The position numbers were made by a program, and so were the translations under genes. Shown in pieces: positions 6,720 through 14,142 of a DNA stretch of 21,952 nucleotides (positions are counted from its first letter, which is position 1; each line of letters starts with the position of its first letter). Source of the stretch: Candidatus Eiseniibacteriota bacterium (GTDB lineage: Bacteria; Arandabacterota; Arandabacteria; JAGLYR01); contig JAGLYR010000113.1 of NCBI GenBank assembly GCA_023132135.1, positions 1 to 21,952 on the forward strand, written 5' to 3'. The notes below the pieces were generated by a model. The model was not told the origin of the DNA. It worked only from the letters and a program-made list of their open reading frames with translations, and did no database searches.

Positions 6720-7841
6720 ATGGACATAGGTGTTCCGAAAGAAATGAGGGAGTTCGAGAACAGGGTTGGCCTGGCGCCTGGGGGAGTGCACGTGCTGGTC
6801 CGGCACAATTGCCGGGTGTACGTGGAAAAGGACGCGGGGGTAGCGGCCGGATTCTCCGACGAAGACTACGTGCGAACGGGCGCGGAGATTGTCTACACCA
6901 AGGAGGAAGTCTACCATCGAGCGGACATTGTCCTGAAGGTTACCCAGCCCCAGCCGGACGAGTACGAGCTGTTCAGGCCCGGGCAAATCATGAGCTGTTT
7001 CCTTCATCTGGCGGTGGCTCCCAATCCGCTGGTGGAAGCCCTGCTGGAGAAGAAGATCACCACGCTGGCCTACGAGCTGGCCGAGGACGAAGAGGGACAT
7101 AAGTTCATCTTGCGTCCCATGAGTCTGATTTGCGGGCGCATGACGTGCCAGGTGGCATCCCGCCATCTCGAGAGCTCCATGGGTGGCCGGGGAATTCTCG
7201 TGAGCGGAGTGCCCGGGGTGCCTGCAGCCGAGGTAATGATCATCGGCGCCGGGCAGGTGGGCAAGAACGCCGCTTTCATGTTTGATGGGATCGGGGCCAG
7301 GGTGACGGTTCTGGACCTGAACTTCGAGGCGCTCCAGGACCTGGACGAGATGCTGGGCGGCCGGGTCCAGACGCTCGTGGCGACGAAGTACAATCTTCAG
7401 AAGATCCTGAAGTACGCGGATGTCGTCATAGGCGCGGCGGCGGATCCCGGAGGGAAGAGGGCTCCCGCGGTGGTGAGTCGGGAGATGCTCTCCCTGATGC
7501 AGGACAAGGCGCTCATCATCGATGTAGCCATCGATCAGGGCGGATGCTTCGAAACATCGCGCCCTACGCACCCTGGAAGCCCCACCTTCGTGGAGGAGGG
7601 TGTGATTCACTACTGCGTGCCGAACATGACGAGCAACGTGGCGCGCACGGCGTCCCACATGTTGGCGAATGCTATCACCAGGACGGTCCGGAGTTTCGCC
7701 GAGGATGGCTTTGAGGCGACGATCAAGAGCCAGCACGGGCTCCGGTGCGGCATCGTTACTCACCAAGGCTGCCTGGTGAATGAAGAGGTGGCCAAGAGCT
7801 TGAAACGAGAGCACAAACCGATGGAGTTCCTGACCGCATAG
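6720..7841 (+). CDS. ald: Alanine dehydrogenase-like NAD(P)-dependent protein
   Basis: The 373-residue product aligns end to end with alanine dehydrogenase (L-alanine + NAD to pyruvate + ammonia), of the AlaDH/PNT family. Seen: N-terminal G-V-P-K-E with the conserved Arg in N-R-V-G-L-A-P, F-L-H-L-A with the catalytic His, the V-P-G-V-P-A-A-E then G-A-G-Q-V-G NAD motif near residue 180, and I-D-V-A-I-D-Q-G-G-C with the conserved Asp. The odd point is the pyruvate-binding Lys (K75 in the Mycobacterium tuberculosis enzyme, motif K-V-K-E-P): here the motif is K-V-T-Q-P, so Thr replaces it. Activity as alanine dehydrogenase is therefore uncertain. ATG at 6720 has GGGGAGGA upstream. Malic enzyme follows after 29 bp. 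Confidence 0.85.
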   Translation: MDIGVPKEMREFENRVGLAPGGVHVLVRHNCRVYVEKDAGVAAGFSDEDYVRTGAEIVYTKEEVYHRADIVLKVTQPQPDEYELFRPGQIMSCFLHLAVAPNPLVEALLEKKITTLAYELAEDEEGHKFILRPMSLICGRMTCQVASRHLESSMGGRGILVSGVPGVPAAEVMIIGAGQVGKNAAFMFDGIGARVTVLDLNFEALQDLDEMLGGRVQTLVATKYNLQKILKYADVVIGAAADPGGKRAPAVVSREMLSLMQDKALIIDVAIDQGGCFETSRPTHPGSPTFVEEGVIHYCVPNMTSNVARTASHMLANAITRTVRSFAEDGFEATIKSQHGLRCGIVTHQGCLVNEEVAKSLKREHKPMEFLTA

Positions 7842-7870
7842 AGCAAGTACGGAAGGGCAAGGAGGCGCAA

Positions 7871-9211
7871 ATGAGTCCGAACGAGAAGGAACTGCTCGAA
7901 AAAGCAATGAAGCCGGGAAAAGATGCGATGCGTCTCCACCCGTTCTACCGGGGCAAGATCGAAATCGTGCCCAAGGCGACGGTACGCAGTTTCGACGATT
8001 TTGCCATCTGGTACACGCCGGGTGTGGCCGAACCGTGCAAGGAGATTGCCAAGGACCCGGAGAAGGTCTTCGAATACACCAACAAGTGGAATCTGGTAGC
8101 TGTTATCACCGACGGGACCCGGGTCCTCGGACTGGGTGACATAGGCCCCGAGGCCGGTTACCCGGTTATGGAAGGCAAGGCCATGCTCTTCAAGTACCTT
8201 GGGGGCGTGGATGTTTTCCCCATCTGTCTCGATACCAAGGACCCGGACGAGTTCATCGCCGCGTGCAAGTGGCTCCAGCCCTCCTTCGGTGGATTCAATC
8301 TGGAAGACATCGCGATGCCCAAGTGTTTCCGGATTCTGGATACACTGCGCAGTGAATGCCGAATTCCCGTCTGGCATGACGATCAGCAGGGCACGGCGGC
8401 GGTAACGGTTGCCGGTTTCGTGAACGCTCTCAAGCTGACCAACCGGGAAATCGGAAACGCCAAGATCACCATGGTTGGAGCGGGAGCCGCCAACATCTGC
8501 ATCGCCCGGCTCCTGATAACCGCCGGGGTGGATCCCCGGAACATCATCATGTGCGACTCGAAGGGCACTCTCCACAAAGGGCGGACCGAGCTGAAGGCGA
8601 AGTTCAAAGAGAAATGGGAGATGTGCGAGAAGTCCAACGGGGAGAACCTGGTCGGTAGTATCGAGGACGCGATGAAGGGCAGAGATGCCGTCATTGCGGT
8701 CTCGACCCCGGGACCCGGTGTCATCAAGAAGGAATGGATCCGGAGCATGGCTCCCGACCCCATCGTCTTCGCCTGCGCCAATCCGGTTCCGGAAATCTGG
8801 CCGTGGGAAGCGACAGATGCAGGCGCTGCTGTTGTTGCCACGGGACGGTCGGATTTTCCAAACCAGGTCAACAACTCCCTGGGATTCCCGGGCATTTTCC
8901 GGGGCGCGCTGGACGTGAGAGCGTCAACGATCACCGATGAGATGTGTCTCGCCGCATCCATGGAACTGGCCAAGTGCGCCGAGGATGAGGGACTCACCAG
9001 GGATCATCTGATTCCCACCATGGACGAATGGAGCGTGTTTCCCAGGGAAGCGGCGGCCGTTGGGATGAAGGCCATAGAGCAGGGTGTTGCCGGGAGGAAG
9101 GTCGACCGGGACACTCTCCTGAAGGAAGCGGAAGCCATAATCAAGCGGGCCCGGGCGCAGACCGATCTGTTGATGAAGGAAGGCTTTATTGCCGAGCCGC
9201 CGCAGGAGTAG
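7871..9211 (+). CDS. NAD-type malic enzyme (short bacterial form)
   Basis: Malic enzyme oxidatively decarboxylates malate to pyruvate with NAD(P). The 446-residue length fits the short bacterial/archaeal form without a phosphotransacetylase domain. Motifs: Y-T-P-G-V-A near residue 48, T-D-G-T-R-V-L-G-L-G-D near 79, E-G-K-A with the catalytic Lys near 103, H-D-D-Q-Q-G-T-A near 168 (metal and substrate), and the nucleotide-binding G-A-G-A-A-N near 203. The ATG follows GGAGG by five bases. Co-transcription with the alanine dehydrogenase-like gene would join malate, pyruvate and perhaps alanine. Its last 26 bp overlap the 3' end of the Hdr cluster on the other strand, so no private terminator is available. 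NAD versus NADP preference cannot be settled by eye. Confidence 0.93.
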   Translation: MSPNEKELLEKAMKPGKDAMRLHPFYRGKIEIVPKATVRSFDDFAIWYTPGVAEPCKEIAKDPEKVFEYTNKWNLVAVITDGTRVLGLGDIGPEAGYPVMEGKAMLFKYLGGVDVFPICLDTKDPDEFIAACKWLQPSFGGFNLEDIAMPKCFRILDTLRSECRIPVWHDDQQGTAAVTVAGFVNALKLTNREIGNAKITMVGAGAANICIARLLITAGVDPRNIIMCDSKGTLHKGRTELKAKFKEKWEMCEKSNGENLVGSIEDAMKGRDAVIAVSTPGPGVIKKEWIRSMAPDPIVFACANPVPEIWPWEATDAGAAVVATGRSDFPNQVNNSLGFPGIFRGALDVRASTITDEMCLAASMELAKCAEDEGLTRDHLIPTMDEWSVFPREAAAVGMKAIEQGVAGRKVDRDTLLKEAEAIIKRARAQTDLLMKEGFIAEPPQE

Positions 9212-11609
9212 CCTGCTGGCGCAGGTAGGCGGCTGCGCGGCCGGCGGCCGCAAGGCCTTCCACGATGCAGACGGACAGCGGCTTGGGTCCGGTGGCAAGG
9301 CCGCAGATGAAGATGCCTTCGCGCGTGGACTCGACGGGATGGAGACTGCGTTCGAGGGGCTGGAAAAACCCGAACTCATCCAGGTTGATCCCGGCTGTCT
9401 GGGCGATGCCCCCGCCGCCTTCGATGGGGCGCAGGCCCGTGGAGAGGACTACCAGATCCACTTCCATGGAGCGCTGCTCGCCCGATTCCCCGGTGAATTC
9501 CACCTTCACCGGGTCGCCCGGTGTAATGGCGGGCGGAGACGCAATCTTGAGGAAGGCAATGCCGGCTTCCATCGCGTCCGTGTAGAGATCCTCATCGAAG
9601 CCGAAGACACGAATACCCCTGTGCAGAACCGTGATTTCCGTCTCGGGGCGGATGGCCTTGAGCTTCAGAGCATTCCGGATCGCCTGGGAGCAGCAAATCT
9701 GGCTGCACACGGGGTACTCCCTGGACCGGGATCCCACGCACTGGATCATGGCCACTCGGGCGCAGTCCGCTGTTCCGGCTCCGAGCTGGTTTTCCAACTC
9801 GCTCTGGGTCAGAAGGCGACCGTCGCCGGGGTACTCGGTGGGTTCATAGTCCGCCGCTCCGGTGGCCAGGATCACGGCCCCCGCCTCAAAACCGACCTCC
9901 GATCCATCTCTTGACCCCAGGATTCTGTACGCGCCCGGTTGTCCGGAGATGCCCGTGACCCGGGTATCCAGGTGCACCTGGATCCTGTCGCTGGCCTCGA
10001 TGTTCTCGATGTAGGACCGGGCGATTTCTTCGGGGGCCTCCGTCACGTCCGCCGGGGGCTGGAGGCGCGCCAGCCGTCCACCCACGGCGCTGGCGACCGC
10101 GATGAGATCCACATCGATGTCCTGCCGGGCCAGATTCAGTGCCGCGCTCAGCCCTGCGGGCCCACCACCTACCACGGCGACCCGCTCGATGATTTCCGTT
10201 CTCGCCGGGGCGGAATCGCCCTTCCGGCCTGCTTCTTCCAGGATCTCGTCCACACGGTCGAGGACCGAGCCTGCAGTCACCGCGGCCGAGGAATGCACGT
10301 CAATCAGCCGGACAAGGGGTCTGAGATCTTCGTCCTTGGCGAATGCATGGTCAAAGAGATCCTGGTGGGTCTCGCCGCAGCAGGTTGCGATGATGGTTCC
10401 GATGTCCCGCTTCCGCAGTTCCTCCTTGAATTGTGTCTTGCGCAGCGCCCGGCACACGAATGGATCGTCGGTGACCCAATCCACTCTTTCGTTCTCGGAC
10501 AGATTCTCCTTCAAACCGCCAAGATCCTCGAGTCCGATTGTCTTCAGACCGTAGCGGCAGAGAAGCACGGCTGTCTTGCTTCCAGTTCGCGGTCCGGCCG
10601 GAGCCGTCTCCGGGGTGGAACTCTCCCCGGCTCCAAGGGAGGCGAGAACCGCAGCGGCTGCGCCTGTGGCCTGGCACACCGACGCGCCGATATCCTTGGG
10701 TCCGGAGAACGCGCCGGCCACAAAAATACCCTCCGCCGTCGTCTCCAGAGGCGTGAAGGATCCTGTCATGCAGAACCCGTACTTGTTGGTCTTGGCCTGG
10801 ACCTTCCGAGCCAGGGTCCGCGCGGATCGGGATGCTGCCAGCGCGACCGAGAGAATCACCAGATCGAATTCCTCGGTTTTCTCCTCGCCGCCGGATGTGT
10901 AGGTGAGGGAGAGATGCCCGGATTCATCCGCAGGCCTGACCTCGGAGACCTCCGCCTCAACGAAACGGATGAGCGAGTCCTCTTCAGCGTCCAGGTAGTA
11001 CTTCTCGGATCCGGCGCCCCAGGGACGAATAGCGCGGTGGAAAACCGCGACCTCGGAATCGGGAATTCTATCGCGGGTTGAGCGGGCCTGCTTGATGGCG
11101 TTCATACAGCAGACGGTGGCGCAGTAGTTGGCGCCGGTGCTCTCCTCCCGGCAGCCAACGCATTGGATAAACGCGATCCGTTTCGGAATCTCTGCGTCGA
11201 GGGGGCGCAGGAGGCGGCCCTCGAAGGGACCCGTGGGAGAGAGAATCCGCTCCATCTCGACCGAGGTGATCACGTTGGGCGAGTCTTCGTAGCCGAACTC
11301 CGGCTTGCGGCGGGCGTCGAATGTCTCGAAGCCGGGGGCCAGGATCACGGCGCCCACTTCAAAGTCGAAGGTCCGTGGCTGGTCGTCATAGACGATAGCC
11401 TTGCGGTCGCACTCGGCCAGGCACAGGCCGCACCCGATGCAACTCCGGCAGCTCAGACAACGCCGGGCTTCGGCGAGGGCCTCTTCCTCGGTGAAGCCCT
11501 TCTCCACCTCGACGAAGCTGCCCTCCCTTTCCCCGACGGGCAGTTCCTCCATCTTGGTCCGCGGAGTCGGAATGTCTGCGAACTCGGATATGAACTTGGG
11601 TTTCTTCAT
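9186..11609 (-). CDS. HdrA-like tandem protein: HdrA C-terminal half plus second FAD-HdrA module
   Basis: This 807-residue flavin/Fe-S protein has several parts. Residues 33-55 resemble the GltD-type F-x-E-V-x-x-G-F-T-E-E-E linker, leading into a six-cysteine ferredoxin-like motif (C51, C54, C57, C60, C63, C67). Residues 80-325 match the back half of HdrA with Q-C-V-G at 149 and C163, C167, C168. Residues 345-460 hold an HdrA/QmoB-type linker domain with A-T-C-C-G-E-T-H near 408. Residues 475-807 are another HdrA module with its own FAD motif G-G-G-P-A-G (481) and C624, C635, C639, C640. The first part lacks an FAD-binding N terminus, which is in the preceding gene. The ATG overlaps that gene's stop by one base (TGATG). 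Long upstream in-frame readings to 11942 are shadow. Last gene of the cluster. Confidence 0.85.
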   Translation of the reverse strand: MKKPKFISEFADIPTPRTKMEELPVGEREGSFVEVEKGFTEEEALAEARRCLSCRSCIGCGLCLAECDRKAIVYDDQPRTFDFEVGAVILAPGFETFDARRKPEFGYEDSPNVITSVEMERILSPTGPFEGRLLRPLDAEIPKRIAFIQCVGCREESTGANYCATVCCMNAIKQARSTRDRIPDSEVAVFHRAIRPWGAGSEKYYLDAEEDSLIRFVEAEVSEVRPADESGHLSLTYTSGGEEKTEEFDLVILSVALAASRSARTLARKVQAKTNKYGFCMTGSFTPLETTAEGIFVAGAFSGPKDIGASVCQATGAAAAVLASLGAGESSTPETAPAGPRTGSKTAVLLCRYGLKTIGLEDLGGLKENLSENERVDWVTDDPFVCRALRKTQFKEELRKRDIGTIIATCCGETHQDLFDHAFAKDEDLRPLVRLIDVHSSAAVTAGSVLDRVDEILEEAGRKGDSAPARTEIIERVAVVGGGPAGLSAALNLARQDIDVDLIAVASAVGGRLARLQPPADVTEAPEEIARSYIENIEASDRIQVHLDTRVTGISGQPGAYRILGSRDGSEVGFEAGAVILATGAADYEPTEYPGDGRLLTQSELENQLGAGTADCARVAMIQCVGSRSREYPVCSQICCSQAIRNALKLKAIRPETEITVLHRGIRVFGFDEDLYTDAMEAGIAFLKIASPPAITPGDPVKVEFTGESGEQRSMEVDLVVLSTGLRPIEGGGGIAQTAGINLDEFGFFQPLERSLHPVESTREGIFICGLATGPKPLSVCIVEGLAAAGRAAAYLRQQATPAAARQ

Positions 11610-13339
11610 CAATCTGTTTCTCTGTCTTGTATGTAGCGATGGATCCCGGCGGCCGCCACGTGGCCTGCGGCAATGGCCTCGATAACCGTGGCCGGGCCCG
11701 TATCGGCGTCGCCTCCGGAGAAAATCCCGGGGCGATTCGTCATGCCCGTTCTCTTGTTGATCACGATTGAGTTCCAGCGGGAGATCTCCAGACCGTGACC
11801 CTCGTGCAGGAACGAGATCTCCGGCTCCTGGGAAATCGCGGGTACCACGCAGTCGGTCTCGATCTCGAACTCGGAGCCCTCGATGGGGACCGGCCGCCGC
11901 CGGCCGCTGTCGTCCAACTTCCCGAGTTCCATTCGCCGGCAAACCATCCCGCAGACCTTGCCGCTGTCGCCCAGGATTCTGACCGGCGCCGCGAGGTACT
12001 CCAGACGGACGCCCTCGTGCTCCGCCTCATCGATTTCCCAGGAATTGGCGGGCATTTCCCTGCGAGTTCGCCGGTACAGGATGGTCACCTCATCGGACCC
12101 CACACGAAGGGCCGTGCGTGCGGAATCGATGGCGGAGTTCCCGCCGCCGATCACGACCACCTTTCGACCCGGTTTGGATCTGTCCCCGAGATTCACCCGC
12201 CGCAGGAACTGGATGCAGTCCAGGAAGCCCTCGAAATCATCTTCACCCTCGACCCGGAGCTTCAGCCCCCTATGGGCGCCAATGCCCAGAAAAACCGCCT
12301 TGAATCCCTGCTCCAGCAGGTTGTCGATGGTCAGCTCCGGTCCGATAGGCGTGCTGAGTCTGATCTCAACACCAAGATGCTTGATGTAGTCCACTTCGGT
12401 CTGGATGATGTCCCGCGGCAGCCGGTATTCGGGAATGGCGAGCCACAGCATCCCGCCGGGAACGGGAGCCCCCTCGAAAATGGTCGACTCATGGCCCAGT
12501 AGAGCGAGGTCGTGGGCCACGGTGAGTCCCGCCGGGCCCGCTCCCACAACAGCCACCCGGCTGTCAGCCATTTTCTTTGGCACGGCCGGCAGGAAGCTCT
12601 TGCCGGCTTTCCGGAGAGCCAGCTCGTAGTCTGCGGCGAACCTCTTGATAGCATCGATAGCCACCGGTTCATCCTGGTGACCCCGGTTGCAGGCGGCCTC
12701 GCAGGGGTGGTGGCACACGCGGCCGCAGATGGCCGGCAGGGGGTTTTGTTTCCGGATCTCCGCCAGCGCCTCTTCGTAACGGCCGTCGGCCACCAGGCCG
12801 ACATAGCGGCGGATGTCGATGTGGACCGGGCATGTCTCCTGGCAGATGGGGGTTTCCTTCTCGATGTGGCACCGGGCCGCGATGGAATGAGGATTGCGGA
12901 TGTCGATGGCGGTCCGCAGCATCAGGCCCTCGTTGAAGCGGTCATAGGGTTTGATGGGGCAGACCTCGACGCACCGGCCGCAGTTGTCGCAGTCCTCCGT
13001 CACCCGGAGAGGACCCTGCGTGACCTGGACCCTGAAGTTCCCCGGTTCTCCCCCGATCCGGCCGACGCCGGCGTTGGAGATCACCTCGATGTTGGGGTGC
13101 TCCAGCACGGCATCCAGGAGAGGGGCCAGGCGGCAGTAGGCGGGAGTGTCGTCGAGGTAGGTGCGTTCCAGCTCGGCCATCCGGCCGCCGATGGTGGGGC
13201 ACTCGTCGACGAGGTAGACCTTCACGCCCGCGTCGGCCAGATCCAGAGCGGACTGCATCCCGGCCACCCCCGCGCCCACCACAAGGACGGCGCGATCTCC
13301 GTTGGTTTCCGACGTCGCTTTGTTCTGGTCCTGGATCAT
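11609..13339 (-). CDS. HdrA N-terminal half fused to GltD-type NAD(P)H oxidoreductase
   Basis: The 576-residue protein begins as HdrA: FAD motif G-A-G-V-A-G (22-27), then D-D-T-P-A-Y-C with C69 at the place of the HdrA Cys/Sec, and ferredoxin cysteines C117, C120, C123, C127. From about 157 it becomes a GltD/NfnB-type module: cysteines C166, C170 and C205, C209, C213, C217 of the helical Fe-S domain, FAD motif G-A-G-P-A-G (266), NAD(P) motif G-G-G-N-S-A-I-D (398) with R-R-T-R-R-E-M-P-A, and the C-terminal G-G-D-A-D-T-G-P-A-T-V. It probably brings NAD(P)H electrons into the complex (inference); the R-R-T-R-R stretch fits NADPH use in relatives. ATG with AGGA upstream, 35 bp after the MvhD-like gene. 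Confidence 0.88.
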   Translation of the reverse strand: MIQDQNKATSETNGDRAVLVVGAGVAGMQSALDLADAGVKVYLVDECPTIGGRMAELERTYLDDTPAYCRLAPLLDAVLEHPNIEVISNAGVGRIGGEPGNFRVQVTQGPLRVTEDCDNCGRCVEVCPIKPYDRFNEGLMLRTAIDIRNPHSIAARCHIEKETPICQETCPVHIDIRRYVGLVADGRYEEALAEIRKQNPLPAICGRVCHHPCEAACNRGHQDEPVAIDAIKRFAADYELALRKAGKSFLPAVPKKMADSRVAVVGAGPAGLTVAHDLALLGHESTIFEGAPVPGGMLWLAIPEYRLPRDIIQTEVDYIKHLGVEIRLSTPIGPELTIDNLLEQGFKAVFLGIGAHRGLKLRVEGEDDFEGFLDCIQFLRRVNLGDRSKPGRKVVVIGGGNSAIDSARTALRVGSDEVTILYRRTRREMPANSWEIDEAEHEGVRLEYLAAPVRILGDSGKVCGMVCRRMELGKLDDSGRRRPVPIEGSEFEIETDCVVPAISQEPEISFLHEGHGLEISRWNSIVINKRTGMTNRPGIFSGGDADTGPATVIEAIAAGHVAAAGIHRYIQDRETD

Positions 13340-13374
13340 GGACGAATCCTGTGTTCCTGCAGTGGTTCCCCGCT

Positions 13375-14142
13375 TCAGGTTGCCTTCCAGAGGGGCGCTC
13401 CCTCGCCATCCGACATCTCCACCATCCGCAGGCGGAGTAGATCGGACAGCCGCCGCACAATCACGGGCGGGGAAGTCTTCATTCGGGCCGCCAGATCCCT
13501 GGCGGTCATGGCTTCCTTCCCGAGCCGCAGCAGCATCTCCTGAAGATCGCACTCGTCGGCCACGATCTCCCGGAACATGCGGCCGATCTCGTGATCCGTG
13601 AACGTCTCTCCGTAGAGATTCCCGGTCTCAGTGAATTCATACCGCTTGCCCGCTACCCAGCGGACTTTCTCGCCCTCCACAGCCCGCAGCGCCGCCGTCA
13701 GTTTGATCCGGAGATCCTCCCCGGTAATTCCCTCGATAACACCCAAGGGCCCGACCTCCTTGAGGTCCTGCACGAACCGGGTTACGTACTCGACGAACTT
13801 GGGCCCCTCGGCCGAAGACATCATCTTCATCGCCAGGCGGCGACCGTCGAGGCCGGCGCTCTCGAGGATTATCCGCACAAGGCGCACCCTGCCCACGGCC
13901 TGGCTGTTCCCCGTGTCATAGTGACATTCTCCGGCGAGACAGGAGCCGACAAAAACTCCATCGGCGCCCTCGAGGAATGGATGGATCAGGTGCACGGTGT
14001 CCACGCGCCCGGCGCACATCACGCGGATGATCCGGATTTCCGTCGGATACTGGAGTCTCGCTACCCCGGCGAGATCGGCAGCCGAGTATGCTCACCAGTT
14101 GCAGCAGTAGGCAATGGCTCTGATGGGTTGCTCTGGCATCAT
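13375..14142 (-). CDS. mvhD: MvhD/FlpD-type electron-transfer subunit with selenocysteine and winged-helix-like tail
   Basis: Reading from the ATG at 14142, which overlaps the upstream stop as ATGA and follows AAAGG, gives C-C-N-W, an in-frame TGA at 14094-14092 (residue 17), then A-Y-S-A-A-D-L-A-G. The family motif is C-C-N-W-C-x-Y, so TGA stands at a conserved Cys and is best read as selenocysteine; a SECIS-like hairpin follows. Other cysteines are C43 (M-C-A-G-R), C68 and C73 (G-S-C-L-A-G-E-C-H-Y). MvhD carries a 2Fe-2S cluster and passes electrons to HdrA; Sec forms are known in methanogens (VhuD). Residues 1-130 are MvhD; about 198-254 resemble a winged helix (T-A-R-D-L-A-A-R-M), unusual for an electron carrier. 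Length 255 versus about 140 for plain MvhD. Confidence 0.88.
14047..14094 (-). promoter_or_regulatory. Bacterial SECIS-like element of the MvhD gene
   Basis: Immediately 3' of the TGA codon (14094-14092), the mRNA can fold a 6-bp stem TCTCGC/GCGAGA (14074-14069 with 14061-14056) around the loop CGGGGTA (14068-14062), which contains GGU. An outer stem ATACT/AGTAT (14089-14085 with 14051-14047) closes the element. The apical loop is 24-30 nt after UGA, within the range for bacterial SECIS, which bind SelB. Confidence 0.7.

Noticed and set aside
6579-7907. 442-residue reverse-strand frame opposite the alanine dehydrogenase-like gene
   Set aside because: No family similarity; it mirrors the codon pattern of the real gene on the other strand.
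11610-11942. Upstream extension of the HdrA-like gene that starts at 11609
   Set aside because: It is an arginine- and glycine-rich shadow of the GltD-type gene in another frame; the ATG at 11609 overlaps the previous stop and starts the recognisable protein.
13340-13552. Upstream extension of the HdrA-GltD fusion to 13552
   Set aside because: It overlaps the MvhD coding region in another frame and shows no family similarity; the ATG at 13339 gives a normal HdrA start.
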